In this document: positions 55,046 to 64,000 of the stretch, piece by piece
How positions within the stretch are numbered: position 1 is the stretch's first letter
Layout: the number at the start of each line of letters is the position of its first letter
Assembly (NCBI GenBank): GCA_037045155.1
Contig: JBAOIG010000002.1
Coordinates: 1-64,000 of the forward strand
Reading direction: 5' to 3'
Origin: Thermomicrobiales bacterium
GTDB taxonomy: Bacteria; Chloroflexota; Chloroflexia; Thermomicrobiales; CFX8
Length of the DNA: 64,000 nt
Translations under genes and position numbers: made by a program
Notes under the pieces: generated by a model
Seen by the model: the letters and a program-made list of their open reading frames with translations, nothing else
What the model was told of the DNA's origin: nothing
Databases searched by the model: none

Positions 55046-56833
55046 TCAGCCCCCGGTCGTTTCAGCGTCCCCACCCCGACGTCTCCGGGGCTTGGCGGCT
55101 TCTTCTTCCGCGAGGGCGCGTCGCAGGATCTTGCCAGTGGCGGCCTTCGGCAAGCTCTCACGAAACTCGATCTGGCGCGGCACCTTGAACTTCGCCAGAC
55201 GCTCGGAGCAATACTGCAGCACATCGCGGCGCTCCAGTGTCTCACCTGGCTTGACGACGACGAACGCCTTGACGACCTGCCCGCCGACCGAATGCGGCAC
55301 TCCGATAACCGCTGCCTCGACGATCTTCGGGTGTGAGTAGAGCACCTCCTCGATCTCGCGAGGATAGATGTTCTCGCCGCCGGTGATGACGACATCCTTC
55401 TGGCGATCGACGATCTGGAAGAAGCCGTCCTCGTCCATGATCCCGATATCACCGGTATAGAGCCAGCCATCGTCGGACAGGACGGCGGCGGTGTCCTCCG
55501 GACGGCGCCAGTAGCCCTTCATCACCTGCGGGCCGCGGATGGCAACCTCGCCGCGCTCGCCGATCGGCACAGGTGCACGGGTATCGAGGTCGACGATCCG
55601 CGCCTCGGTGCCGGGTAACGGCATACCGATCGTCCCGATCCGGGCCCGGCCATCGAGCGGGTTGGCGTGCGTCACCGGAGATGCCTCGGAAAGCCCATAG
55701 CCCTCGACGAGATGGCCGCCGGTGATCTCCTCGAAGCGCTCCTGAACGCTGCGCGGCAATGGCGCGCCGCCGCTGATGCAGTAGCGGATCGACCGCATCG
55801 ACGCCTGACGGGCCGGGTTATTCTCAACCGCGCCGTTGATCGCACTGTACAGCGTCGGCACTCCGGGCAGGAGTGTCGGCTGGTACGTCGCGATCTGCTC
55901 CATGACGTCGGCGATCTCGAAGCGTGGGACGAGGACCGTTGTCGCGCCGAGATAGGTAGCCAGGTGCAGGCAGAGGGTCACACCGTAGGAGTGGAAGAAC
56001 GGCAGGATCGAGAGGATCGTCTCCTCGCCATCGCGCAGCTCCGGCACCCAGGCGCGCACCTGCATCACGTTCGCAACCATATTTCGGTGGGTCAGCACCG
56101 CCGCCTTCGGCAGGCCAGTCGTGCCACCCGTGTACTGAAATGCGGCGATATCGTCCGGCGAGGTTGCGACGCCCGGGTCGCGATCGGAGGCGCCCTTGAG
56201 AAGCGCCGGCAGGCTGTAGATGCCTCGAGCCGCGTCGAAGGGAACGGAGATCATCTCCTTCCGATACTTCAGCGGGTAGAGCCAGCGCTTGATCGTCGGC
56301 AAAAAGTCCTGTGGCCCAGTCATAATCGCCCGCTCGACGACGCCACGCTCGACCAGAGGGGCGATGCGATCCCAGACTCGGTCGAGCGCGACGACGACGC
56401 GAGCGCCGGAGTCGACCGCCAGATCGTCCAGCTCGCGCTCGACCAGCAGCGGCGAGAGTGCCGCGACAACGCCGCCCGCCTTGAGCGTGCCGAGATGGAC
56501 GATCGGGTATTGCGGCATGTTGGCCAGGACGATCAGGACGCGATCGCCCGGCTTGACGCCATGCTCGATCAGTCGGTTGGCAAACTTCGAGGAAAGCCGG
56601 TCCACCTCTCGATAGGTCAGGTGCCGGCCGTAGTAGGTAAACGCTACGCGATCGGGGTACCGATCGACGGCGACACGCAACAGGTCCGGCACTGTCTGAG
56701 TCACCGGCGCGATATCGGGTGTCGAGCCGGCCGGATAGTGCCGCAACCATGGCCGCGCCGCATACGGGTCGGCAACATCAACCCCGATTGACGCTTCCGG
56801 CTGTTGATTCACGCTTCCCAACCTCGCCCTCAT
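55046..56833 (-). CDS. AMP-dependent acyl-CoA synthetase/ligase
   Basis: A 595-residue adenylate-forming enzyme, most like long-chain fatty acid CoA ligases. Core motifs: FQYTGGTTGLPKAAVLTHRN (P-loop), EGYGLSEASPVTHANPLDGR (adenine-binding), GDIGIMDEDGFFQIVDRQKD (hinge), VITGGENIYPREIEEVLYSH and the C-terminal catalytic Lys in LPKAATGKILRRALAEEE. N-terminal RVAFTYYGRHLTYREVDRLS is standard. The ATG at 56833 is the longest start; the GTG at 56812 (VNQQPEASIGV) is as likely. A charged C-terminal tail (RRRRGGDAETTGG) is extra. Substrate chain length cannot be told. Confidence 0.92.
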   Translation of the reverse strand: MRARLGSVNQQPEASIGVDVADPYAARPWLRHYPAGSTPDIAPVTQTVPDLLRVAVDRYPDRVAFTYYGRHLTYREVDRLSSKFANRLIEHGVKPGDRVLIVLANMPQYPIVHLGTLKAGGVVAALSPLLVERELDDLAVDSGARVVVALDRVWDRIAPLVERGVVERAIMTGPQDFLPTIKRWLYPLKYRKEMISVPFDAARGIYSLPALLKGASDRDPGVATSPDDIAAFQYTGGTTGLPKAAVLTHRNMVANVMQVRAWVPELRDGEETILSILPFFHSYGVTLCLHLATYLGATTVLVPRFEIADVMEQIATYQPTLLPGVPTLYSAINGAVENNPARQASMRSIRYCISGGAPLPRSVQERFEEITGGHLVEGYGLSEASPVTHANPLDGRARIGTIGMPLPGTEARIVDLDTRAPVPIGERGEVAIRGPQVMKGYWRRPEDTAAVLSDDGWLYTGDIGIMDEDGFFQIVDRQKDVVITGGENIYPREIEEVLYSHPKIVEAAVIGVPHSVGGQVVKAFVVVKPGETLERRDVLQYCSERLAKFKVPRQIEFRESLPKAATGKILRRALAEEEAAKPRRRRGGDAETTGG

Positions 56834-57069
56834 GCCCGGCGCTCATCGCGCGAGGTCATCTCACCCTGAGCCACCGGCTTCCGAACTCGCCGGGGCTGAG
56901 GGAGTGCCGCATTCCCACCACCAACACCCATAATCGTACCGCCTCGCGAGAACGCCCGACCTTTGAGCCGCCACGAAGCCTCGCGATGGCGTGAAACGAC
57001 GGTTCCACCGAGACGCCGCCGAACCAACAGGCCCGCCTCTGCCCCTATGGAGTCGCTACATCCACCCGC

Positions 57070-59016
57070 TCATCCCTCGTTCACAATCATCACCGGCTCG
57101 ATCTCGTCGGATGGCTGGAACCCGAAGACCTTCCCATAGAAATACAGTTCTGCCTCAAGGGTTCGGCTGATATTCTCGGCGCGACGGAACCCGTGCTGCT
57201 CGCCCTCGAAGGCCAGATAGGCGTAGGGCAACCCCTTGCGGTCGAGCGCAGCGACCATCGCCTCGGCTTGCGATGGTGGAACGACCTTATCCTCCAACCC
57301 CTGGAAGATGATCATCGGCGCCGAGAGCAACTCGGTGTGGTAGGCCGGAGAACGGGCGAGATAGATGTCGCGCGCCTCGGGATATGGGCCGACGAGCCCG
57401 TCGAGGTAGCGCGACTCGAACTTGTGCGTGTCGGTCGTCATCGTCTCGAGGTCGGAGATGCCAAAGTGGCTGGCCCCGGCAGCGAAGACATCGGTAAAGG
57501 TCAGCGCGGCGAGCGTCGTATACCCGCCGGCGCTGCCGCCACGGATCGCCATGCGCGCGCCGTCCACCAACCCCTGGCCGGCCAGATAGCGCGCTGCGTT
57601 GGCGCAGTCGTCTACATCGACGATGCCCCAGTTATCCTTCAACCGCTCGCGATACTCACGGCCATAGCCGGTGCTGCCGCCATAGTTGACATCGACGACA
57701 GCAAGACCGCGGCTGGTCCAGTACTGAATGCTCAGATTGAGCGCCCCGGTCGTCTGTCCCGTCGGGCCGCCATGGCTGAAGACGAGCAGCGGCGGCAGCT
57801 CGCCCTCCGGCGCGGCGGCATCCCGATTGCGCGGCGCATAGTAGAGCGCGTGCGCAGTCTTCCCGCCGGTCGTCGGGAACTCAATCGGTTGGGCCGGCGA
57901 GAGATATCCAGGGTCGATCTCGGCCGCGTTGCTGCGCTTGACGACCTCGGTCGCGCCGCTCGCCATATCGATCAGCGCGACCGAACCAGGAATTACCGGA
58001 CCACCAGCAACGACCGCGACGCGCTCTCCGCCGTCCGTGTCGATGCTGGCGAACGCGGTGAACGGCGTCGCCACTTCGCGGATCTCCGGCTTGCCCGGCT
58101 CGATGACACCGAGGTGATGGATGCCATCCTGTCCATAGACACAGACGATCCGTCCCCCGGAGAGGAACGCATATTGCCCCGCGTCGAGCGACCAGGCCGG
58201 CCCGCCGAATTCGGCATCCATCGGGGTCAGGGGGATCAGATCAGTTCCATCGAGCTGGTAGAGGTTCCACCAGCCTGTCCGGTCGGACACGAGATACAGC
58301 ACACCCTCTGGCGACCACTCCGGCTGATAGATCGACTCGGCCGGCCCGCCGGCCATCCTCCGCGCGTTCGACGCCGTGCCGTCCGCAGCCAGGTCGGCGA
58401 CAACGAGCTCCGTCCCGTCCCACGGCATATTCGGGTGATCCCACTCCACCCACGACACCTTTGCGCCGTCCGGACTGACACGCGGGAAGGCGTAGAAATC
58501 TCGACCAGACCCGATCACGACCGGCTCGGTCGTGCCATTGGCCGGGAGCGTCACGATCTCGTTGACCGCCTCACCCTCGGTTGCATGCCGCTCGCGGACA
58601 CAGACAATCGTCCTGCCGTCCGGCGTCAGTTGCATGTCGGCGTAGCGCAGGCCGGCTGGGACCTCCGGCGCGGGGGTAATCGCGATCGGATCATCGCCAC
58701 GATCTCGACGGTAAAGCCGCTGGTCGGCGTAATTACTGAAGAACGCGACATCCTCCGCGACCATATACGACGCTCCGCCATATTCGTGGACGCGCGTGCG
58801 GGCATTCGTATCGGGCGGGTTGATGTCTTCGCAGTCTCCCCGGGAGTCCCGGCGGACGACAACGTAACGCCCACCCTCCGTCGGGCGCGACTCGAGCCAG
58901 CAGAGGTCATCGCCGCGCAAGGACACTTCGCTGAGTCGGATCGAGCCCGTCGCAATCAAGTCGGCTGTGATCGGTGACGACCATGCGCCAAAAGAAACGG
59001 GAGTCCGGTCGGTCAT
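57070..59016 (-). CDS. S9 family serine peptidase (prolyl oligopeptidase/acylaminoacyl peptidase type)
   Basis: A 648-residue serine peptidase cutting oligopeptides. Start ATG at 59016 (MTDRTPVSFGAWSSPITADL) with the strong site GGAGGAGATTGC; the longer frame to 59103 lacks one. The N-terminal half is a beta-propeller (LVSDRTGWWNLYQLDGTDLI, TPFTAFASIDTDGGERVAVV). The C-terminal alpha/beta hydrolase has the oxyanion region LLVFSHGGPTGQTTGALNLS, the nucleophile elbow IRGGSAGGYTTLAALTFTDV, the Asp in QGLEDKVVPPSQAEAMV and the His in FEGEQHGFRRAENISRTLEA. No signal peptide, so cytoplasmic. Typical length is 620-690. Confidence 0.93.
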   Translation of the reverse strand: MTDRTPVSFGAWSSPITADLIATGSIRLSEVSLRGDDLCWLESRPTEGGRYVVVRRDSRGDCEDINPPDTNARTRVHEYGGASYMVAEDVAFFSNYADQRLYRRDRGDDPIAITPAPEVPAGLRYADMQLTPDGRTIVCVRERHATEGEAVNEIVTLPANGTTEPVVIGSGRDFYAFPRVSPDGAKVSWVEWDHPNMPWDGTELVVADLAADGTASNARRMAGGPAESIYQPEWSPEGVLYLVSDRTGWWNLYQLDGTDLIPLTPMDAEFGGPAWSLDAGQYAFLSGGRIVCVYGQDGIHHLGVIEPGKPEIREVATPFTAFASIDTDGGERVAVVAGGPVIPGSVALIDMASGATEVVKRSNAAEIDPGYLSPAQPIEFPTTGGKTAHALYYAPRNRDAAAPEGELPPLLVFSHGGPTGQTTGALNLSIQYWTSRGLAVVDVNYGGSTGYGREYRERLKDNWGIVDVDDCANAARYLAGQGLVDGARMAIRGGSAGGYTTLAALTFTDVFAAGASHFGISDLETMTTDTHKFESRYLDGLVGPYPEARDIYLARSPAYHTELLSAPMIIFQGLEDKVVPPSQAEAMVAALDRKGLPYAYLAFEGEQHGFRRAENISRTLEAELYFYGKVFGFQPSDEIEPVMIVNEG

Positions 59017-59215
59017 GCAATCTCCTCCAAACTGTCGTGCCAAGTTCGCGCCGTGGACAGGGTACCGCCAGTTGTCAACGCGCGCACCAGCCTCTGACAA
59101 CAAGAAACCGGCGCGAGACGCCGAGCGTTTATTTCAGTAGCACCCACCGATGTCGGAAGCGGCGTACCCGCCCGTTCGATAGCCGGTGGCCAAGCTCGCG
59201 AAGGGAGACTCCATC

Positions 59216-59938
59216 ATGGCCAGGAAGCGATCGCTCGCCTTCCTCCTCTCCACCGCGCTCGTGCTCCTGCTTGCTGCGTGCAGTGGAACGACACAATCGA
59301 CCGCCACTGCGCAGCCCACCGGCACGTCAGGGCCAACGGCAGCCCGAACTGAGACTCCGACCAGCGCTCCCACCACCACAGCGCTGCCAACGGCGACTGA
59401 GACCGCGACGAGCATCCCTGCCACCGCAGCGGCAACCTCGACGATCATCTCGACCGGACCAGTCCCGACCGATTCCGCAGCTTCCACCCCCGTGTCCGGA
59501 CCGAAGATCTACCCGGCCAACTACCAGGACGATCGCAGCACGCCGATCACACTGCTGGAATCGCTCTACAACGCGATCAACAGCAAGCAGTACGCCCGCG
59601 CCTACTCATACTGGGAGCAGTCAGAGAATGTGCCGCCGTTCGATCAGTTCTCGAAAGGGTATGCCGATACCGACCATGTCGACCTGACGACCGGCACATT
59701 CGGGGTCGGCGCAGCGGCCGGCAGCCTGTACTACGACGTGCCGGTTATCCTGCACGTCGATCAGACCGACGGCAGCCAGCAGATCTTCGTCGGTTGCTAC
59801 CTGTTGCACCTGGTCCGGCCCGAGATGCAGATACTGCCGCCCTATCACCCGATGGCAATCACGAAGGGCGACCTCCAGCAAGCCCAGACCGACGCCGACG
59901 CCACCGCCATCTTCAACAAGGGCTGCCCGCCGGGCTAA
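59216..59938 (+). CDS. lipoprotein with Thr/Pro/Ala-rich linker
   Basis: A 240-residue lipoprotein from the ATG at 59216 (MARKRSLAFLLSTALVLLLA, lipobox LLAACSG), with AAGGGAG 12 bases upstream. A low-complexity Thr/Ala/Pro stretch of about 65 residues (PTAARTETPTSAPTTTALP) is followed by a 130-residue domain: DRSTPITLLESLYNAINSKQ, YARAYSYWEQSENVPPFDQF, SLYYDVPVILHVDQTDGSQQ and FVGCYLLHLVRPEMQILPPY. The layout resembles small NTF2-like folds (helices then a curved sheet), suggesting a binding role at the cell surface. Similar in design to the lipoproteins at 36499 and 51758. Confidence 0.75.
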   Translation: MARKRSLAFLLSTALVLLLAACSGTTQSTATAQPTGTSGPTAARTETPTSAPTTTALPTATETATSIPATAAATSTIISTGPVPTDSAASTPVSGPKIYPANYQDDRSTPITLLESLYNAINSKQYARAYSYWEQSENVPPFDQFSKGYADTDHVDLTTGTFGVGAAAGSLYYDVPVILHVDQTDGSQQIFVGCYLLHLVRPEMQILPPYHPMAITKGDLQQAQTDADATAIFNKGCPPG

Positions 59939-59972
59939 GAAGGGAGTCAGACGGGATAGCCGGAACCCTTGC

Positions 59973-59978
59973 TATACT
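59973..59978 (+). promoter_or_regulatory. candidate -10 element before the JAMM-racemase gene
   Basis: TATACT lies 63 bases before the chosen start codon at 60041. No clear -35 sits at the right distance. If real, starts upstream of about 59985 (the frame opens at 59969) cannot be used, which supports the ATG at 60041. Confidence 0.35.
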
Positions 59979-60040
59979 TGCGTGATTGCGTCCCCGGCAT
60001 GGGCGCGGCAGGTTCGTCATCCTCTGGAGCCAGGTCCGGC

Positions 60041-61432
60041 ATGCATCCAGCTGATCGCCGACACAAATCACAGGCGCCGCTCGCCGGCCGCTCCGATCGA
60101 CCATCGTCGGATGGTCATTCGTTGCGTATCTCCCAGCGCCTGTTCGACGAGATCATCGAGCATCTCGAGCTCATGCGCCCGAACGAGGGTTGCGGGCTGA
60201 TTGCGTTCACAGACGACGAGCCGGTGCAGATCTACCCCGGCACGAACATCCTCGACAGCCCGACTCGCTACCGGATGGACGACGCCGAGGTTCTCGAAGC
60301 AGTAGCCGACATGAACGCGCGCGACTGGTGGCTCGGGGCGATCTTTCATTCCCACCCCACTTCGCCGCCGGTCCCGTCGTCAACCGATCTACGCGAGGCC
60401 AACTGGCCCGATGCGCTGATGATCATCGTCTCGTTTCAGACAGACGAGCCGGAAGCCCGCGCCTACGCGATCCACGACCGGGGATATACCGAGATCGCAA
60501 TCGAGGTTATCCCGGATCGTCTCGACTGGCTCGCGCCACTGCGCCGCTGGTCGACCGCGTACGCCGGCCGCTGGCCCGCCCAATCTCCTCTCTGGCAACC
60601 GGTTGTCGCTGGCTTTTCGACGACAAACGAGGATCTTGAGGATGACCCGCTCATCGACACCTTCGAGCCGCCTCGGCGCGCGGTCATCGGCATCCTCGGC
60701 GGCATGGGACCACTCGCGACAGCTGACCTGTATCGGAAGATCATCGAGCTAACCCCGGCCGATCGCGACCAGAGCCATATCCCCGTCATCATCTACGCCG
60801 ATCCACGCGTCCCCGATCGAACCGACGCGCTGCTGCACGGCGGCGAGAGCCCGATCCCGTGGCTTGTGCGTGGGGCGCGAGCGCTGGACGCGCTCGGCGC
60901 GGACTTCATCGTCGTGCCGTGCAATACGGCTCATGCGTTTCTTGACGAAGTCCAGCCACGAGTGGAGCCGCCGATTCTGAGCATGATCGACGCCGCCGCC
61001 GATGAGATTCGTCTCGATTGGCCAGACGCCGAGATCGTCGGGCTGCTGGCGACAAGCGGCACGATCTCCGCCGAGATCTATCAGCAAGCGCTGCTGGCAC
61101 GCGGGATCGACGCAATCGTGCCGGATGACGACATCCAGGAGCGCTGCGTCATGGCCGCGATCCGGGCAGTCAAGGCCGGTCGGTCGGTGGACGAGGCGAC
61201 CGCGCTGCTCGTGGAAGCAGCCGAACATCTCGCCGACCGTGGAGCTGAGGTGCTGCTGGCGGCCTGCACCGAGATTCCGGTCGCGCTCCAGCAGCCGAAT
61301 ATCGAAACACCGCTGGTCGACGCCACGCTCGCGCTAGCACGCGCTGCGGTGCAGACAGCACTCCATCTCGACGGTTCGGCCCAGTGGGAGACATCGACAA
61401 CGGGTTGGGGGCTGCCGGACAACGCCGGATAG
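60041..61432 (+). CDS. fusion of JAMM metallopeptidase domain and aspartate/glutamate racemase
   Basis: 463 residues with two enzyme domains. N-terminal (about 28-180): a JAB1/MPN+ domain with the full JAMM zinc motif, E49 in MRPNEGCGLIAF and HSHPTSPPVPSSTD (H103, H105, S113, D116). The bacterial branch (Mec-like) cleaves isopeptide or C-terminal bonds of sulfur-carrier or ubiquitin-like proteins. C-terminal (about 218-455): an aspartate/glutamate racemase with AVIGILGGMGPLATADLYRK, the first catalytic Cys in DFIVVPCNTAHAFLDEV and the second in VLLAACTEIPVALQQPNIET. The ATG at 60041 has GGAG 12 bases upstream and sits past a candidate -10. Both active sites look complete. Why the two are joined is unknown. 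Confidence 0.88.
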   Translation: MHPADRRHKSQAPLAGRSDRPSSDGHSLRISQRLFDEIIEHLELMRPNEGCGLIAFTDDEPVQIYPGTNILDSPTRYRMDDAEVLEAVADMNARDWWLGAIFHSHPTSPPVPSSTDLREANWPDALMIIVSFQTDEPEARAYAIHDRGYTEIAIEVIPDRLDWLAPLRRWSTAYAGRWPAQSPLWQPVVAGFSTTNEDLEDDPLIDTFEPPRRAVIGILGGMGPLATADLYRKIIELTPADRDQSHIPVIIYADPRVPDRTDALLHGGESPIPWLVRGARALDALGADFIVVPCNTAHAFLDEVQPRVEPPILSMIDAAADEIRLDWPDAEIVGLLATSGTISAEIYQQALLARGIDAIVPDDDIQERCVMAAIRAVKAGRSVDEATALLVEAAEHLADRGAEVLLAACTEIPVALQQPNIETPLVDATLALARAAVQTALHLDGSAQWETSTTGWGLPDNAG

Positions 61433-61498
61433 CCAGCGCACGAACGAGCCGAACAGACTACAATGGGTGCCAGCGGTCGTCGGATGAACGAGGCGAGG

Positions 61499-62017
61499 AT
61501 GGGGAACCTGCCGATGATGGACGAGTACGAGCAGATTACGATCCGCCTGGCGCACATGATCAACTACCTGTCGAAGCGGGTTACACCCCAGCGCGACATG
61601 TCACGCGTGGATCGCGCTCCCGAGCGCGGAGAGTGGTCGGTTCGCCAGATCGTCGCTCACCTGCGCGACACCGAGGCACGCGTCTATCCAAAGCTGTTTG
61701 CAATCGCAAACTACGACTTCCCCGACCTGCGAGAGCTACCACCTCCAATCGTCACCACGGACAATCAGGAGATCTCGATCTTCACCGTCATGAGTCAATT
61801 CCGACGGCTCAGGCAGAGCACACTCTCTCTGTTGCGGGCGCTACCGGATGACGCCTGGATCCGCGCTGGCACTGATATCGATAACCGCACCGTAACGATC
61901 AGGGATCTGGCTCTCTCCCTGCAGACTCACGATGCCGAGCATCTCGCTCAGATCGACCAGACACTGATCGCACGCGACGCCCTGCCGCACCACGTCACGC
62001 CGCTCGTCCTCTCCTGA
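61499..62017 (+). CDS. DinB superfamily protein
   Basis: About 172 residues from the ATG at 61499 (MGNLPMMDEYEQITIRLAHM), which has GAGG at a normal distance; ATGs at 61463 and 61484 are in the same frame. DinB proteins are four-helix bundles with a three-His metal site, used as thiol or sulfur-handling enzymes. The His of WSVRQIVAHLRDTEARVYPK and the paired His of LQTHDAEHLAQIDQTLIARD match the site. The helix LSLLRALPDDAWIRAG fits the bundle. Function in this organism is unknown; DinB-type proteins are abundant in Chloroflexota and Firmicutes. Confidence 0.85.
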   Translation: MGNLPMMDEYEQITIRLAHMINYLSKRVTPQRDMSRVDRAPERGEWSVRQIVAHLRDTEARVYPKLFAIANYDFPDLRELPPPIVTTDNQEISIFTVMSQFRRLRQSTLSLLRALPDDAWIRAGTDIDNRTVTIRDLALSLQTHDAEHLAQIDQTLIARDALPHHVTPLVLS

Positions 62018-62062
62018 GCCTGGAAACGGCCGGATGCGCCAACAACGGACCGGAGGTTGCGA

Positions 62063-62908
62063 ATGAGCTCGCAGCCGTTTCGCCATACTGCCGAACAAGT
62101 CGACAGGGTCAAGCAGTCGATGCGTCAGGCCTGGAATTTGCCGGGCGCCGGATACGGTGAGATGGCGGAGACGCTTCGTCCAGCCGTCGAGCGACTGATC
62201 GACGCCGCCGGAATCGCGCCGGGCGCACGCGTGCTCGACGGCGCGACCGGCGCCGGGATCGCGGCGATCGAGGCGGCCCGTCGTGACGCTATCGTCACTG
62301 GCGTCGATTTCGCCGAGGAGCTGATCTCGGTGGCGCGAGAGCTGGCTGGCGCGGCCGGCCAGCCAGCGATCCATTTCGATGTCGGTGATATCGAGGATCT
62401 CCCGTACGACGACGCGTCGTTCGATGTCGTGATCTCCTCGTTCGGCTCAATCTTCGCCCCGCGTCATGATGCCGTCGCGTATCAGCTCTGCCGGGTCTTG
62501 CGGCCGGGTGGCCGGCTGGCCTTCACGGCGTGGCTGCCGGAGGAGCCGAACTGCCGGCTGATGACGATCACCGCGAGGTACACCCCGCCGCCGCCACCGG
62601 GCAGCTTCAGTGTTTTTGACTGGTCAGATCCAGCCCACCTCGACGCGATGCTCGGCCCGTACGTCGAAGACATTTCATTGATCGTGGACGACGTGCCGTG
62701 GGTGGCGTCATCGCCGTCGGACGCCTGCGACTTCCTGTTCCAGCGCGCGCTCGGTCCGACGATGTTCGTCTTCCAGCGGCTTGATCTACCGCAGAAGCTG
62801 GCGCTGCATTCGGATGCGATCGAGCTGCTCAGCACCTGTATGCAGGCGGACGGCACGGTCCGCCTCTCCCGGCCTTATGTCATCGTGACCGCTCGAAAGC
62901 CCGCATGA
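62063..62908 (+). CDS. class I SAM-dependent methyltransferase
   Basis: A 281-residue methyltransferase. The ATG at 62063 is preceded by GGAGG at the right distance; the ATG two codons earlier is not. SAM motif I reads [20 protein letters not shown], where DGATGAG replaces the usual D/E-x-GxGxG with only one glycine shifted. Motif II is [16 protein letters not shown], then [20 protein letters not shown] (motif III/IV) and [16 protein letters not shown]. The C-terminal part is typical of ubiquinone/UbiE-type methyltransferases, with a [14 protein letters not shown] insert. It follows DinB by 45 bases. Substrate unknown. Confidence 0.87.
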   Translation: MSSQPFRHTAEQVDRVKQSMRQAWNLPGAGYGEMAETLRPAVERLIDAAGIAPGARVLDGATGAGIAAIEAARRDAIVTGVDFAEELISVARELAGAAGQPAIHFDVGDIEDLPYDDASFDVVISSFGSIFAPRHDAVAYQLCRVLRPGGRLAFTAWLPEEPNCRLMTITARYTPPPPPGSFSVFDWSDPAHLDAMLGPYVEDISLIVDDVPWVASSPSDACDFLFQRALGPTMFVFQRLDLPQKLALHSDAIELLSTCMQADGTVRLSRPYVIVTARKPA

Positions 62909-63043
62909 GCGGCCGGCACGAACTCATGGCAACCCGGCGATTTGGCGCTATCGCCAGCCAACGTTCATAGCGCGAACGCTCGCTGGCGGGATGCCTGCCG
63001 GCACGGCCGGACATCCTGTCCCCCGTCCCCATTCCCGACACGA

Positions 63044-63049
63044 TATAAT
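63044..63049 (+). promoter_or_regulatory. candidate -10 element before typA
   Basis: A perfect TATAAT is 68 bases before the typA ATG in a 208-base gap. The -35 region is not conserved. A short leader of about 60 bases would follow. Confidence 0.5.
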
Positions 63050-63116
63050 GAACGGTCGCGGTCCGTGCGGGCCGCAGTCGTATGTCAGCGCCAGCCGAAC
63101 GGGGACCCCTTTACAG

Positions 63117-64000
63117 ATGACAGCATCCTCCACCACCTCGACTCAACCGACGACGGGCCAGGCCCGCCAGGACCTGCGCAATATCGCCATCATCGCCCAC
63201 GTCGATCACGGCAAGACGACCCTGGTGGACGGGTTGCTGAAGCAGACCAATACGTTTCGTGATCCGGACGCCGCTGGCGAGCTGATCATGGACGCCAATG
63301 ACCTCGAACGCGAGCGCGGTATCACGATTCTGGCCAAGAACACGTCGATCCACTGGCGCGGCGTCAAGATCAACGTCATCGACACTCCCGGCCACGCCGA
63401 CTTCGGAGGAGAGGTCGAGCGCGTGCTGAACATGGCTGACGGGTGTCTGCTGATCGTCGACGCCGTCGAGGGGCCGATGCCGCAGACGCGGACAGTTCTC
63501 CGGCAGGCGCTCGGCCTCGGATTGCGGCCGATCGTCGTCATCAACAAGATCGATCGCCCGTTCGCCCGCATCGCGGATGTCGTCTCGCAGACTCAGGATC
63601 TGTTCCTCGACCTGGCAATCGACGCCGAGCAGCTCGACTTCCCTGTCATTTACGCGATTGCCAAGCAGGGCCGTGCCGGCTTTACGCCGGACGATCTCGC
63701 TCCCGATTTCGTGCCGCTCTTCGACACGATCGTCGATCACATCCCCCCGCCGATTGTTGACATCGACGGGCCACTCCAGCTACAGGTCGCGTCGCTCGAT
63801 TACAACCCACATCGGGGCCGGATCGCGATCGGCCGCATCCGCCGTGGCCGGCTGCACGCCGGGGAGACGCTCGTCCAGCTCGGCGCGGGCGGAGAAGAAG
63901 ATCGACAGAAGGTGACATGGCTGGCAACCCACGAGGGGTTGACGCGGCTCGAGGTTGCCGAGGCGCAGGCCGGCGACATCGTCGCCCTCACCGGCTTTCC
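63117..64000 (+). CDS. typA: ribosome-associated GTPase TypA/BipA, N-terminal part
   Basis: TypA is a translational GTPase related to EF-G, involved in ribosome assembly and stress. The gene runs off the window; 294 residues are visible. Start ATG at 63117 ([20 protein letters not shown]). G1 motif [20 protein letters not shown]2 switch [21 protein letters not shown]3 [17 protein letters not shown]4 [15 protein letters not shown] and the TypA-specific domain-2 text [20 protein letters not shown] are all present. The N-terminal extension of about 18 residues is longer than in E. coli BipA. No frame errors. Confidence 0.95.
   Translation, partial: MTASSTTSTQPTTGQARQDLRNIAIIAHVDHGKTTLVDGLLKQTNTFRDPDAAGELIMDANDLERERGITILAKNTSIHWRGVKINVIDTPGHADFGGEVERVLNMADGCLLIVDAVEGPMPQTRTVLRQALGLGLRPIVVINKIDRPFARIADVVSQTQDLFLDLAIDAEQLDFPVIYAIAKQGRAGFTPDDLAPDFVPLFDTIVDHIPPPIVDIDGPLQLQVASLDYNPHRGRIAIGRIRRGRLHAGETLVQLGAGGEEDRQKVTWLATHEGLTRLEVAEAQAGDIVALTGF

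Noticed and set aside
55667..58977. Long plus-strand frames at 55667-56791 and 57193-58977
   Set aside because: Antisense to the acyl-CoA ligase and S9 peptidase genes, which have full sets of motifs.

Overview
The window looks like two unrelated pieces of genome joined near position 33,945. Left of the join the DNA is very GC-rich (well above 70% by eye), most genes are on the minus strand, and the gene content fits a Myxococcota/deltaproteobacterial genome: hybrid histidine kinases, PilZ, Uma2, DUF4142 and a VanW-CoaBC-nitrilase-RodA-PBP2 block. Right of the join GC drops to roughly 65%, codon use changes, every gene is intact, and the content fits a Chloroflexota genome of Thermomicrobia/Sphaerobacter type. 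Taxonomy is inferred from gene style only. The join cuts PBP2 (mrdA) in mid-gene.

Left piece. Positions 1-7,523 hold a type I-E CRISPR-Cas operon in canonical order: cas3 (tail only), cas8e, cse2, cas7e, cas5e, cas6e, cas1e, cas2e. Except for cas6e these genes carry many single-base indels, most simply read as uncorrected sequencing errors. A G-rich palindromic tandem repeat (7,516-7,715) and an unrecognised 237-aa helical protein (7,819-8,532) separate cas2e from a very large array: 90 repeats and 89 spacers, 8,574-14,176, oriented away from the cas genes and ending in a degenerate repeat. Next come a Uma2 nuclease-fold protein, a bestrophin, a DUF4142 protein, a PH-like protein, an indel-ridden htpG, a coiled-coil protein with 11-residue repeats and a small membrane protein.

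The most interesting part of the left piece is a three-gene minus-strand operon (21,234-26,691): a receiver-plus-kinase protein, a PilZ domain fused to a PhcB-like methyltransferase, and a membrane kinase fused to a second receiver-plus-kinase module. It has the components of the PhcB/PhcS/PhcR fatty-acid-methyl-ester quorum-sensing system in a fused arrangement. Then follow coaBC, a VanW protein, a nitrilase, two uncharacterised proteins, rodA and the truncated mrdA.

Right piece. After a cut-off membrane peptide come two Gfo/Idh/MocA oxidoreductases, a lipoprotein, a Nudix-fold protein without its catalytic glutamates, a nitroreductase, an M20 deacetylase, an AlaX editing protein overlapping a PLP aminotransferase, a PAS-GGDEF-EAL regulator, a beta-lactamase remnant, a second aminotransferase, an XRE regulator, a membrane hydrolase-like protein, a glycosyltransferase, a polyprenyl-phosphate sugar transferase, a trans-sulfuration enzyme, a second lipoprotein, an AstE/aspartoacylase-family enzyme overlapping an M19 dipeptidase, an acyl-CoA ligase, an S9 peptidase, a third lipoprotein, a JAMM-aspartate racemase fusion, a DinB protein, a methyltransferase and the start of typA. 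Many of these act on peptides, acylated amino acids or amino acids, suggesting scavenging and recycling of amino-acid compounds. No tRNA, rRNA or insertion sequence was recognised.
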